64,000 nt of DNA from JADCRZ01 sp037718865. GTDB lineage: Bacteria; Bacteroidota; Bacteroidia; Chitinophagales; Chitinophagaceae. The notes beneath the pieces are model-generated. The model did no database searches, was not told the origin of the DNA, and worked only from the letters and a program-made list of their open reading frames with translations. The position numbers were made by a program, and so were the translations under genes. Position 1 is the stretch's first letter; every line of letters begins with the position of its first letter. Positions 45,381 through 55,351 of the stretch are shown here, piece by piece. Where the stretch lies: positions 1-64,000 of the forward strand of contig JBBJMP010000002.1 in assembly GCA_037718865.1 (NCBI GenBank). Reading direction: 5' to 3'.

Positions 45381-47813
45381 ATGCGAAAGAAATTAATTGC
45401 TACTTGTGTTTTGTTGTTCATGATCTCATTTTCGTTTAATCTTTTCGGACAAAATGTAGTGGTTCAAAAGAATGATGAAACAGTCTCTATTTCAAATGCG
45501 CTGTGTAGGATAGATTTCAATTTGCAAACTGGATCATATAATGGATTAGATGTACAAGCAAATAAAACTGTTTTTGCCAATGCTCGCTTTGCTTTAGATG
45601 CGTCTACTGGCGATTGGAAAATGCCGAAATATAGCTACCAATGGTCTGAAATCTCTGTTTCAGATGCATTGGGAAAGGGAGTGAAGTTAATCATACAGCA
45701 CCTGCCTCAGGAGGGATATCAGCTTCGTCGAAACCTGGAAATTAGTTTGTACGATAATTTACCTTATGCCGTACTGGGGTTCAGTGTTACAAATTCAAAT
45801 AGCTATGCCGTGCGCATCCGGCAAGCAGTACTTATTAACAAGGCCCTCCTTTTTCCACAAGAGAGAATGCAAAAACCACAGACTCTTCGGGGTGGTGCCG
45901 GAGCGGAGCCAAATTTTGTGGAAGAAACGATGGATATGAAAGCCTACAACTCGGTGATGTTAACGGGAACTGTTGAAAATAAACGGCAGACTATCGTTGC
46001 CGGTGGATTAAAATATAAGGAGTTCCTAACGCAGGTCTCCCTTTCTTCAAAAGATCAAAGCCTTTCCTTATCATGTGAAGATCCTCAAGGAAAATTGATT
46101 CAACCTCAACAAACATATCATTCAGCCGACAATATATTTCTGGATTTTGTCAGCATTAATCCTTTTGCGTCTTTGGAGAATTACGGCTTAGCTATGCGGA
46201 AAGCAAATAATGCCAAACCCAATATTTACGACTTTCCAACTTTGTGTGGTTGGCTTGTTTCAAATGATTATTATGGAGAGGGAAAGCCACTGAACAATTC
46301 ACCAGCATTGGTAGATCAGACAAGACTGGCTAAAGAGGCAGGCATTATGAAATATACGCCCATAGCTGTTCGTCTTGAACCGGATTATTATAGTTACGAT
46401 AATTTTGGAAACACGCAACAAGGTTGGTGGGATAATGAACATTGGGCCAGTGATTCTCTCACGCATACACCGAATTATCCCTCCCTGATGAAACCCTATG
46501 AAACTTTCGGCAAGTTCTGTAGTGCGGTTAAAGCATTGGGCGGCATTCCCTTTACCTACTTTCAGAGTTCCATGCCCAGTAACGATTTCGCACTTAAACA
46601 TCCTGACTGGATGCTGAACAACGACATTTCCTTGCTACATGCGGAACATTACCACCATATGCCTTTTGTAAAATACGACTATACTGATCCTGGTTTCAAG
46701 GACTACAGCTTGAATATGTGGAAGAGGCTTCGATCAGAGGGAATGGCTGGAATCAAATTTGATTATCCCGAATCGGCATGGGCCAAAGATGGCGGATTTG
46801 AGAATAAGACATATACCACCACATCTGCTTATCGTCAGTTTTTTCAATTATGCCGCGAAGGATTGGGTGCTGAAGCATTTATTCATGAGCGCAACCTTGG
46901 GGAATATGGTACGCCTCGTCTTGATGTTACTGCCGGTATAGTTGATTTGCAAAGGGTGTGGACGGATGCCAGTAATTTTGAGCCCGAAATGTCATCCCGG
47001 ATGGGTTTAAGATGGTACAAGAACCGGGTTGTATTTAACTATTACCCCGATGGGAAAACACTTTATAATTCCAAAACAAAGCAACCTCTGGCAACCAATG
47101 TGCGGAGAACTATTTTGACCCAGATCGGCTTATTGTCGGGCCGTTTGGAATTGGCCACATCTTTTGAAAACATGACTGAAGAGATGAAGCATGAAATAAC
47201 CCGGCTATATCCGGTATTGCAGGAGCCAAAATCTTTTCGTCCCGTGGATATGTTAATGGAGAAAAAACATCCTGAAGTTTACGTTTATTACATTAGCCCG
47301 GAATGGTCGCAGGTGATACTTTGCAATAATACAAAAGAAGAAAAATATGTTTCGGCTCCTCTGTCTGGCGTTCAATACGAAACAGGATCGCTGGGTTTAA
47401 ACCCCGATAAAAAATATTACGTTTACGATTTCTGGAACAATCATTTGGTAGGTATCCTCAGTGGAAAAAATCAACTAAGCCAGCCACTGGAAGGAGAACA
47501 AGCACTGGGGTACTCAGTTCACGAAGTTGCAAATCATCCCCAGTTTATTTCCACCAACAGACACATTATGCAAGGGCTAATGGAACTTAGTAATGTGCAA
47601 TGGAACAACGAGAGAAAAGAATATTCAGGCAAAGCAGAAATAGTAGGTGGTGAGACTATGGAGATTGTGATTGCTCCAAACGGAAATAAAGCTGTAAAAG
47701 TAAAAACTGATAACGGTAAGGCCAGTTTTAAAAAAACAAGTGATGGCCTCCTCGTTCTTAAAATAAGTAATAAAACAAATGCCGCAATCAATTGGAAGGT
47801 AATTTTTAAATAG
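45381..47813 (+). CDS. GH36-like (clan GH-D) hydrolase, secreted
   Basis: Protein of 810 residues with a signal peptide (SFSFNLFGQ). A beta-sandwich (about 30-260) is followed by a (beta/alpha)8 barrel and a C-terminal beta domain. The probable nucleophile is Asp461 in GIKFDYPES, equal to the KxDxx motif of GH27/GH36; a later Asp in VWTDASNF may be the acid/base. GH36-type enzymes release alpha-D-galactose or alpha-N-acetylgalactosamine. The sequence is far from classical RafA/MelA, so substrate is open. A 194-bp spacer without a gene precedes it. Confidence 0.65.
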   Translation: MRKKLIATCVLLFMISFSFNLFGQNVVVQKNDETVSISNALCRIDFNLQTGSYNGLDVQANKTVFANARFALDASTGDWKMPKYSYQWSEISVSDALGKGVKLIIQHLPQEGYQLRRNLEISLYDNLPYAVLGFSVTNSNSYAVRIRQAVLINKALLFPQERMQKPQTLRGGAGAEPNFVEETMDMKAYNSVMLTGTVENKRQTIVAGGLKYKEFLTQVSLSSKDQSLSLSCEDPQGKLIQPQQTYHSADNIFLDFVSINPFASLENYGLAMRKANNAKPNIYDFPTLCGWLVSNDYYGEGKPLNNSPALVDQTRLAKEAGIMKYTPIAVRLEPDYYSYDNFGNTQQGWWDNEHWASDSLTHTPNYPSLMKPYETFGKFCSAVKALGGIPFTYFQSSMPSNDFALKHPDWMLNNDISLLHAEHYHHMPFVKYDYTDPGFKDYSLNMWKRLRSEGMAGIKFDYPESAWAKDGGFENKTYTTTSAYRQFFQLCREGLGAEAFIHERNLGEYGTPRLDVTAGIVDLQRVWTDASNFEPEMSSRMGLRWYKNRVVFNYYPDGKTLYNSKTKQPLATNVRRTILTQIGLLSGRLELATSFENMTEEMKHEITRLYPVLQEPKSFRPVDMLMEKKHPEVYVYYISPEWSQVILCNNTKEEKYVSAPLSGVQYETGSLGLNPDKKYYVYDFWNNHLVGILSGKNQLSQPLEGEQALGYSVHEVANHPQFISTNRHIMQGLMELSNVQWNNERKEYSGKAEIVGGETMEIVIAPNGNKAVKVKTDNGKASFKKTSDGLLVLKISNKTNAAINWKVIFK

Positions 47814-47948
47814 GCGGAGTGGGGGCTTGAAAAAGTATTATTAATAATTGGTATTAGGTGATGTAAAAGTATCAAGCCGCAATACTTTATTTTATAAAAA
47901 GCAATCTTTAACAATACAAGATAAATCAGAAATCATTAATTTATTTTT

Positions 47949-49223
47949 ATGAATTTAAAAAGAAAAGATTTTATAAAATTGGGTGCTTTGGCTGTTACAG
48001 TTGGTGCTATTCCCGGGTTCAGTTCCTGTTCTGCACCGAATGATTCAAAAGAATCTACAACTACACTTGCGTCGCTCACCGCCGATACAAAACCGATATC
48101 TAAGGCTGAAAGAGAATCACGAATTGAGAAGGCACAACAACTGCTTGCAAAAAATAACATGGCAGCATTAGTACTGGATTGCGGTACATCTTTAGAATAC
48201 TTTACCGGTGTAAGTTGGTGGCCCAGCGAGCGGACAATGGTGGCTATTATTCCTGCAAAGGGAAGTGTAAAATATATTTGTCCTGCTTTTGAGGAAGACA
48301 GACTGAGAGAACAGATAACTAACGGCAACGATGTGTATGTGTGGCAGGAAGATGAGAGCCCTTACCGGCTAATAGTAAATGTATTAAAAGATGCAGGCAT
48401 ACAAACAGGCACCGTAGGAATGGATGAACGGCTTCGCTATTTTATCCTGGATGGCATTCAAAAAGAAGCGCCGCAATTAGTTTATGTAAGCGGAGATCCT
48501 ATTTCGGTTGAGTGCCGTATCATTAAATCGGAAGCAGAGATTGCCCTGATGCAAAAAGCAAATAATATAACGCTTGCAGCAATCCAGCATGGCGTTGCAC
48601 AGTTGAAAGAAGGCATGTCACAGGGTGAATTATCGTCTATCATCATGCGGGCGCAAAGGGACCTCGGTGGTGATCCTGATTTTGCATTGTGTCTTTTTGG
48701 AAAGGATGCCGCTTTTCCTCACGGCACCAAAACACCGGCGAAATTGAAGAAGGGAGAAATAGTATTGATGGATTGTGGTTGCAGGGTTCATGGGTATAGT
48801 TCTGATATTACCCGTACGATTGTATTTGGCGCAGAACCAACTGCCCGTCAACTTTCAGTATGGAATCTTGAAAAAGAAGCACAGGCCGCAGGATTTGCTG
48901 CTGCAAAAAATGGATCTCCTTGTGGAGATATTGACGCAGCTTCAAGAAAAGTAATTACCGATGCAGGCTTTGGGCCAGGATATAAATTACCGGGATTACC
49001 ACATCGCACCGGCCACGGTATTGGCATGGACGGACACGAGTGGGGCAACGCATTGAAAGGCAATAAAAGACTATTGGAACCGGGCATGTGTTTTAGCATC
49101 GAACCTATGATCGCTATTCCCGGTGAGTTTGGAATACGGCTGGAGGATTGTGTACACATGACTACCGATGGGCCTAAATGGTTTTCAAAAACGAGTAAAT
49201 CTTTACAGGAGCCATTTGGTTAA
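47949..49223 (+). CDS. M24 family Xaa-Pro peptidase, exported lipoprotein
   Basis: Metallopeptidase of 424 residues. The N-terminus (NLKRKDFIKLGALAVTVGAI then FSSC) combines a Tat-like KRKDF with a lipobox, so it is exported. The creatinase-type N domain spans ~55-190. The pita-bread catalytic domain keeps all five metal ligands: Asp in LMDCG, Asp in SSDITRT, His in GHGIGM, Glu in SIEPMI and Glu in RLEDCV. Members cleave N-terminal Xaa-Pro bonds. An extracytoplasmic location inside a glycosidase operon is unusual and points to processing of proline-rich peptides. Confidence 0.85.
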   Translation: MNLKRKDFIKLGALAVTVGAIPGFSSCSAPNDSKESTTTLASLTADTKPISKAERESRIEKAQQLLAKNNMAALVLDCGTSLEYFTGVSWWPSERTMVAIIPAKGSVKYICPAFEEDRLREQITNGNDVYVWQEDESPYRLIVNVLKDAGIQTGTVGMDERLRYFILDGIQKEAPQLVYVSGDPISVECRIIKSEAEIALMQKANNITLAAIQHGVAQLKEGMSQGELSSIIMRAQRDLGGDPDFALCLFGKDAAFPHGTKTPAKLKKGEIVLMDCGCRVHGYSSDITRTIVFGAEPTARQLSVWNLEKEAQAAGFAAAKNGSPCGDIDAASRKVITDAGFGPGYKLPGLPHRTGHGIGMDGHEWGNALKGNKRLLEPGMCFSIEPMIAIPGEFGIRLEDCVHMTTDGPKWFSKTSKSLQEPFG

Positions 49224-49291
49224 TGCAAAGCATACCTGCCAAATCTAATTCACAGAATAATTATACCTATTTCATAAAAAGAGATCATCAA

Positions 49292-51901
49292 ATGGCAACA
49301 AATTCCCGCCGCAAGTTTTTACGCAATGCCGGATTAGGCCTTACAGGTTTTACTATTCTGCCCATTATTAGTGGTGCTAAAGCTGCTGAAAATTTCTCGT
49401 TGGATAATGGAACACAAACAATCGAAGATGAAATTGATCTCTGGAATTTTAATAACGGTAAATCTTCCAATCCTTATTTTAGAAATCAGCCAGAAGATTT
49501 ATCATTAAAGCAATATGCTGAAATATTTGAAGAAGGTGACTTCGTCTTGCAGAACGAAAACATTTCCCGGTCTATTGATTGGAAGCATGGATTTGTAAAA
49601 ACCGCTTCTCTAAAAAATAAACTTACCGGAGAAACTTACCAGGTGGAAGGAGAGGAGTTTCTCATTAACGTCGAAGGAATTTCACATTCATTGACAACAA
49701 AAGATTTTGTAGTTAAAAAAGCTGTCGTTGCCACCTCGGACAATAAAACTCAGTTAGTTTTAAATTTAAATTCGGGTAAGATTCCTGACCTAAACATAAA
49801 GTTGATTTACGAACTAAAAGACTCAGATTTCTTTGGTCGCAAATGGTTCGTGCTGGAACCTAATCCTCATACGGAATTTGGCATTACCGCCATAACAGTT
49901 GAGTCATTAATTTTTCCTTCAAATGTAAATTGCTCTAAGCAGGGCAACGGACAGCCGGTGTATATTGATAATTTATTTATGGCGCTGGAGTGGCCGACAG
50001 CCGACAATTCTTTTAAGGAAGGAAAATATTCCGCCACTCATTGGCCAGCCTGGAATGTTGCTAAAGCGACCAATTCAAAGATTGCAGTGTGGGGAGCAAC
50101 GCCTAAAAATGAAGTAGCAAATTGGTTTCTTGAAAAATATGTTCCTGCTATCCGGGGTTCCGCTCCAAAACCAATATTGGTTAATAATACCTGGTTCGAT
50201 AGTACTGGTGCAACCTTGAAAAATTATGAATCAACCTTAAAAGGATATAGAAAAGACTTGTTTGAAAAGTATAATATAGAGTTGGAGAGTTTTGCTATTG
50301 ACGATGGTTGGCAGAACCTTCAAAGTATTTATGAGCCTAAATCAAAAAAAGGGTTTGAAGAACTTCAGAAAGGGATCGTGGATATCTTGCCGGGATGCCA
50401 GATGGGATTATGGTTGCCTATTAGTTGTGCCGGTCCTGCGGGAGATAGAGTTTGGGGATTAAAAAATGGTTACGAAGTCACCATAATGCCCAAGAATTAT
50501 GGAGGTGCTGATTACTATACCTATTGCCTGCTGGGAAAAAATTATACGCACTCTTTTAAGAGCCGGGTAGATTATATTATGAAGGATCTGAAAGTAAATT
50601 ATTTCAAACATGATTTTAATCCGGGCCGCTGTGCCACACCAGGGCACGAGCATCGCATTACTACTGGTGCTGACTTGGAAAGCCAGACAGAAGGAAGATT
50701 TTTTTGGATGGGCTATATGAGAGAAATCAATCCTGACATATTTTTAAATTATACTTCGGGGATGAATCTGAGCCCATGGTGGTTGATGGGTGCCGATTGT
50801 ATTTGGTTCGGTGGGTCAGACTTTGAAGGGATCGGCACAGGTCCAGGCAGGGAAAGAGTAATAACTTACAGGGATAGACAAATGCAGCTCGAATTTGTAA
50901 AAAATAAGAACCAATTCCCTACCAATGCTATCATGACGCATGGTATAATAAAAAGTAATTCCTGCATGAATTGGAAAACGCCCATTGCAGATTGGGAGCA
51001 TGATGTGTTGATGTATTTTGGAAGAGGTATTATGATGTGGGAGTTGTACTTAACACCAGAGTTGTTAACCGATAAGGAATGGTCTTTTTTAGCAAAAACC
51101 ATTAAATGGGCTAAGAAGAATTCAGGGGTATTATCTCACAATACCCGGTTTTTATTAGGTGATCCGGCAAAGGGTGAACCCTATGGCTATGCTCATTCAA
51201 AAGATAATAAATGTATTTTATTTCTGAGAAATCCTGGCGAGAATAATGACAATCATCTTCTTGTAAAAGACAATTTTAAAGTAAAATACACAGATGTAAG
51301 AACAGACATCCCGACTAATTTTATGGATGTAAACTTTGATGATAAAAATTGGGAGACTGTTACATTACCAAGAACAAACTGGAGAGGAATTTACGAGACA
51401 AAATATGTTGCTTACAGACATGCAATGAAAATTCCTGGTGATTGGAATGGAGAAGATGTCAGGCTTATGTTCGAAGGTATCCAGGGAGATTGCACAATCT
51501 ATTTCAATGGTAAAAAAGTAGCTGCCCATAACGAATGGCAAGAGCCATTTGAGGTTAAACTCTTTGATCTTATCCACTACGAAAAAGAGAACTACCTGGC
51601 TATTTTTGTAGAAAAAAATATAGAGGAAAGGAGCGGTGCGTTCTTTCAACAAATGAGGGAGGAGACAAGGGTGGGTGTATTTATGGAAATTTATATAGGC
51701 CCTCGTAACGATGCTTCAAAGCCTGTTTCCTTTGTTATTTCTGCAGAAACCTGTGGCTTCGATAATAAATATACAGCGGCGAAAGTAAATTGGTCATACC
51801 CTGAAAACCAAAAAACGCAGGCATCATTTAAAATAGGGGAGCCATGGAAAATGATGCTGGATCCTTATGAATTAAGGGTATTGGAATTAACGCTTTCTTA
51901 A
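49292..51901 (+). CDS. GH36-like hydrolase with C-terminal sugar-binding domain, Tat-exported
   Basis: Protein of 869 residues. The ATG at 49292 gives a Tat signal (NSRRKFLRNAG); an upstream ATG at 49223, overlapping the M24 stop, would add 23 residues. The barrel shows FAIDDGWQ near residue 320 and the probable nucleophile Asp441 in YFKHDFN, both GH27/GH36 signatures; GADCIWFGGSDF is in the acid/base region. Residues ~680-820 form a GH2-type jelly-roll (VNFDDKNWETVTLPRTNW, then GDCTIYFNGKKVA). It is likely an alpha-galactosidase-type enzyme and is different in sequence from the GH36-like protein at 45381. Confidence 0.72.
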   Translation: MATNSRRKFLRNAGLGLTGFTILPIISGAKAAENFSLDNGTQTIEDEIDLWNFNNGKSSNPYFRNQPEDLSLKQYAEIFEEGDFVLQNENISRSIDWKHGFVKTASLKNKLTGETYQVEGEEFLINVEGISHSLTTKDFVVKKAVVATSDNKTQLVLNLNSGKIPDLNIKLIYELKDSDFFGRKWFVLEPNPHTEFGITAITVESLIFPSNVNCSKQGNGQPVYIDNLFMALEWPTADNSFKEGKYSATHWPAWNVAKATNSKIAVWGATPKNEVANWFLEKYVPAIRGSAPKPILVNNTWFDSTGATLKNYESTLKGYRKDLFEKYNIELESFAIDDGWQNLQSIYEPKSKKGFEELQKGIVDILPGCQMGLWLPISCAGPAGDRVWGLKNGYEVTIMPKNYGGADYYTYCLLGKNYTHSFKSRVDYIMKDLKVNYFKHDFNPGRCATPGHEHRITTGADLESQTEGRFFWMGYMREINPDIFLNYTSGMNLSPWWLMGADCIWFGGSDFEGIGTGPGRERVITYRDRQMQLEFVKNKNQFPTNAIMTHGIIKSNSCMNWKTPIADWEHDVLMYFGRGIMMWELYLTPELLTDKEWSFLAKTIKWAKKNSGVLSHNTRFLLGDPAKGEPYGYAHSKDNKCILFLRNPGENNDNHLLVKDNFKVKYTDVRTDIPTNFMDVNFDDKNWETVTLPRTNWRGIYETKYVAYRHAMKIPGDWNGEDVRLMFEGIQGDCTIYFNGKKVAAHNEWQEPFEVKLFDLIHYEKENYLAIFVEKNIEERSGAFFQQMREETRVGVFMEIYIGPRNDASKPVSFVISAETCGFDNKYTAAKVNWSYPENQKTQASFKIGEPWKMMLDPYELRVLELTLS

Positions 51902-52024
51902 TTGTTGATTTCTGCCTGTCTCCAGAGAGCTGTCCAAATCCCCAAAAATGAAAAAGATATGGCAAGATTGCTTCAGGCTTATTGTAGGGAGTATGTCACT
52001 TTGTCCCACAAGTGAATTCATAAA

Positions 52025-52050
52025 AATTGAAGAAATTTATTTCTTCAATT
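52025..52050. repeat. AT-rich perfect inverted repeat
   Basis: AATTGAAGAAAT and ATTTCTTCAATT form 12-bp arms around a 2-base centre in the spacer between the GH36-like gene and susC. The tight centre and lack of a T-run argue against a simple terminator. It could be a regulator site 140 bp before susC or an attenuating hairpin. Confidence 0.5.
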
Positions 52051-52153
52051 GTTATGACATGTATCTTTTAAATTCTAACTTCTATCTCAAATAGTCGTCA
52101 AAATAGCACAAGGATTTGATAAGATACTGATACATTTTGTTTCTGTAGTCGTA

Positions 52154-52161
52154 TAGTTTTG
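52154..52161 (+). promoter_or_regulatory. Candidate -7 box for susC
   Basis: TAGTTTTG fits the Bacteroidota TAnnTTTG consensus and lies 30 bp before the susC start. A TTTG at 52136-52139 is a possible -33 element, though its spacing (14 bp) is shorter than the usual 19. It would allow susCD expression separate from the upstream genes. Confidence 0.4.
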
Positions 52162-52190
52162 GTTATGTTAAAAATCAAAACTATTGCTAT

Positions 52191-55100
52191 ATGAAAAAAT
52201 ACATTCTCTCCTTTTGTGCTACTTTATTTCTGCTGAGTTTTCACATAGATGTAAATGCACAGCAAAGACAAATAACCGGGACTGTAGTTAATGCTGACGG
52301 AGATGGCATTCGTTCTGCAACCGTAACCGTAGTTGAAACGAAGGAAGCAACTACCACAAATGAAAAAGGCTTTTTTTCGATAAAAGCTGCTACAGCACAG
52401 CATCTGGAAGTTAGTTCAGTGGGGTATCTTATTAAATCTTTTGTTGTAGGAAAAGAGAGTGAATTAAACATTAGTCTCCAATCCTCCAACCAGGAGTTAG
52501 GAGAAGTAGTAGTAACCGCTTTGGGAATTTCCAGGGAAAAAAAGACCTTAGGATATGCCGTTCAGGAACTTTCCGCCGACAAGTTGAATATGGCAAAGGA
52601 TGCTAACATCGTGAATTCCCTTTCCGGAAAGATCGCCGGAGTACAAGTAACCAGTGGAGGAAGTTCGGTTGGTTCTTCTGCCAGGATTATCATCAGGGGG
52701 AATTCTTCTTTTTCCGGTAACCAGCCATTATTTATTATTGATGGTACTCCTATTGATAACTCCACCAATAACAATGGAGGAGATGGCGGTGTTGACTGGG
52801 GAAACGCAGCTTCCGATATTGATCCAAATAATATAGAAACATTGACGGTGCTGAAGGGAGCCAATGCGGCAGCACTCTATGGTAGCAGGGCTTCCAATGG
52901 AGTAATCATTATTACTACCAAAAAAGGAGCTAAGGGAGCAAAAAAATTGGGAGTAGAAGTAAACTCTTCAGCCGTATTTAACAAGCCTGCTTATTTCCCA
53001 AAATTGCAGAATGAATATGGTGGTGGATGGGATGGTAGTGAGTATATATGGAAAAGAGACCATCCAACGCTGTCTTATCAGGATTATGCAAAAAAATATT
53101 CTTATAACTATGTAGATGGCAATGGTGGTGGAGTAAACGATAACTATCCGATTAACTGGGGGCCACGTTTAAATGCCGGTCTGTTGTTGGACCAATGGTC
53201 AACCGGCCCAAACAGTCCCTGGGTATCAAGGCCAAACAATATAGAACAGTGGTTCAATACAGGTGTGAATTATGAAAATAGTGTTGCAGTTACTTCTCAT
53301 GGTGAAAAAGCCTCCGGAAGAGTATCTTTCACAAATTTCGATTCTAAAGGAATTGTGGACAATACGAATCTGAGACAAAACACCATTTCCGCTAATCTCA
53401 ATCTTACCCCATCCGACAGATTATCGGTTACAACCAATTTGACTTATCTAAAAAAGGAAAGTGATAACATACCCCAGGTTGGATACAATTACGCAGATAT
53501 CTTCGCCTGGTCGGAAAGGGATTTCGATACTAAGCATGCGAGAGAGATATTTGATGAAAAGGGAAATAAGGACTATATGTTCGTTGGTGATAACCCATTT
53601 TATAGTTTGAGAAATACTAATGCCCTTTCAAGAGACAGGTTTTTCGGTAGTGCAGGAATTACTTACAAACTCACAGACTGGCTTTCTGCAAATGCCAGGG
53701 CAGGCATGGATTTTTATAATGAATACAGGAACAACATAACTCAATCAGGCACTGTAAGTAATATTTCCCGTGGAAGAGGAGGGCAATTTGGACAGACCCA
53801 GATTTACAACAAGGAAATAAATACCGATTTTACATTAAATGCAGATAAAACATTCGGCAAAATTCGGGTGGACGGACTCCTTGGAGCCAATTACAGGAAT
53901 AATTTATACAAGTCCCAATTCTTAGGGGCCAATGACCTTACTGTTCCTGATTTGTATATCATTTCTAATGTGAAAGGAACACCTAGTGTGTCAATGTTCA
54001 TGAGCGAATATGAAACTCAAAGCCTTTATTTTGCTGCAAATGGCTCATACAAAGATTATTTGTTTCTTGGAATTACGGGACGAAACGATTGGAGTTCTGC
54101 ACTACCCAAGGAGAGTTGGTCTTACTTTTATCCTTCTGTAAGTTTAGGACTTAGCGTTATGGATGCTTTTTCCCTGAAATCAAATATTTTCTCTTATGCA
54201 AAATTAAGAGCAAGTTGGGCAAAGGTTGGTGGTTCTACCGGAGCATACCAATTAGACAGAACCTATTCTGCCGGAACATTTAATAGTGTTTCTGTTTTCA
54301 GCCCTACCAGTACGCTGCCTCCAATTGGTTTAAAACCTGAAGAAACAAAATCTTATGAAATAGGGGCGGATATGAAATTTTGGAAAAACCGGGTTTCAAT
54401 GGATGTAACTTATTATAATCAAACTACTGTCAATCAAATACTTTCTGTGGCAACCTCCAGTACAACAGGTTACCGGGCCATAAGACTAAATGCAGGCGAG
54501 ATTGAAAATAAGGGTGTCGAGTTAATGATCAATGGAAAGATTTTAAACAATCCTAAAGGGCTTAAGTGGAACATGACAGTGAACTGGGCAAAAAATAAGA
54601 GCATGGTAAACTCTTTATATGGGGATCTTAAATCTTACAGGATTGGCGGAGGCGGATCAGGCATGACTTCACTTGGAATCCCTGGTGAGGAGTGGGGTAT
54701 ACTTTGGGGGCTTCCTTATGTGAGGAATGATAAGGGCCAAATAGTAGTTGATGCCAATGGAATTCCTAAGACCACCAGCACTGGCGCAAAATTGGGTTCT
54801 GTTACACCTGATTGGACAGGCGGTATAAACAATTCCTTCAGTTACAAAGGGTTTAATCTGAGCGTTCTGATTGATATGCGGATGGGTGGAGACATTTTTA
54901 GCGGACAAATATGGCATTCCTATCCGACCGGATCGTATGAAGTAACTACTAAAAACCGCGTGCGTGAAGAAGGAATTATAGTAGATGGAGTTTTCGAAGA
55001 TGGAAAACCAAACAACGTAAGAGTTTCCGCCCAGGATTATTATGGAGGCTCCTGGATTTGGAACAACCATGAATATTCTATAATGGATGGCTCTTACGTT

Positions 55101-55340
55101 AAACTTAGGGAAGTTGTCCTGGGATATAATTTTAATGTGAACAAAATCCAATGGCTCAGTAAATTGAACCTTTCTATTGTGGCAAGAAATCTTGCTATTC
55201 TATACAGGGATAAATATGTGAAGGAATTTGGCTTAGATCCGGAACAAGGATTTGGTGGAGGTGAGAACGGGGTTGGATTTGAAAATTTCCAATTGCCTAC
55301 GACAAGAAATTATGGGCTCAAACTATCAGTAAGTTTTTAA
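52191..55340 (+). CDS. SusC-like TonB-dependent outer-membrane transporter
   Basis: Outer-membrane importer of 1049 residues. After a signal peptide (residues 1-24) come a CarboxypepD_reg-like domain (about 25-100, ITGTVVNADGDGI), a plug with the SusC segment SLSGKIAGVQVTSGGSSVGS and RIIIRGNSSFSGNQPLFIIDG, and a 22-strand barrel ending in YGLKLSVSF with the terminal Phe. With SusD it forms the lidded complex that brings oligomeric ligand into the periplasm. There is no N-terminal STN/anti-sigma domain. The ligand is not predictable from sequence; neighbours suggest a glycan or glycopeptide. Confidence 0.93.
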   Translation: MKKYILSFCATLFLLSFHIDVNAQQRQITGTVVNADGDGIRSATVTVVETKEATTTNEKGFFSIKAATAQHLEVSSVGYLIKSFVVGKESELNISLQSSNQELGEVVVTALGISREKKTLGYAVQELSADKLNMAKDANIVNSLSGKIAGVQVTSGGSSVGSSARIIIRGNSSFSGNQPLFIIDGTPIDNSTNNNGGDGGVDWGNAASDIDPNNIETLTVLKGANAAALYGSRASNGVIIITTKKGAKGAKKLGVEVNSSAVFNKPAYFPKLQNEYGGGWDGSEYIWKRDHPTLSYQDYAKKYSYNYVDGNGGGVNDNYPINWGPRLNAGLLLDQWSTGPNSPWVSRPNNIEQWFNTGVNYENSVAVTSHGEKASGRVSFTNFDSKGIVDNTNLRQNTISANLNLTPSDRLSVTTNLTYLKKESDNIPQVGYNYADIFAWSERDFDTKHAREIFDEKGNKDYMFVGDNPFYSLRNTNALSRDRFFGSAGITYKLTDWLSANARAGMDFYNEYRNNITQSGTVSNISRGRGGQFGQTQIYNKEINTDFTLNADKTFGKIRVDGLLGANYRNNLYKSQFLGANDLTVPDLYIISNVKGTPSVSMFMSEYETQSLYFAANGSYKDYLFLGITGRNDWSSALPKESWSYFYPSVSLGLSVMDAFSLKSNIFSYAKLRASWAKVGGSTGAYQLDRTYSAGTFNSVSVFSPTSTLPPIGLKPEETKSYEIGADMKFWKNRVSMDVTYYNQTTVNQILSVATSSTTGYRAIRLNAGEIENKGVELMINGKILNNPKGLKWNMTVNWAKNKSMVNSLYGDLKSYRIGGGGSGMTSLGIPGEEWGILWGLPYVRNDKGQIVVDANGIPKTTSTGAKLGSVTPDWTGGINNSFSYKGFNLSVLIDMRMGGDIFSGQIWHSYPTGSYEVTTKNRVREEGIIVDGVFEDGKPNNVRVSAQDYYGGSWIWNNHEYSIMDGSYVKLREVVLGYNFNVNKIQWLSKLNLSIVARNLAILYRDKYVKEFGLDPEQGFGGGENGVGFENFQLPTTRNYGLKLSVSF

Positions 55341-55351
55341 CCGAAAAAAAA

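Noticed and set aside
52025..52050. Rho-independent terminator before susC
   Set aside because: The arms are AT-rich with a 2-base centre and no T-run follows.
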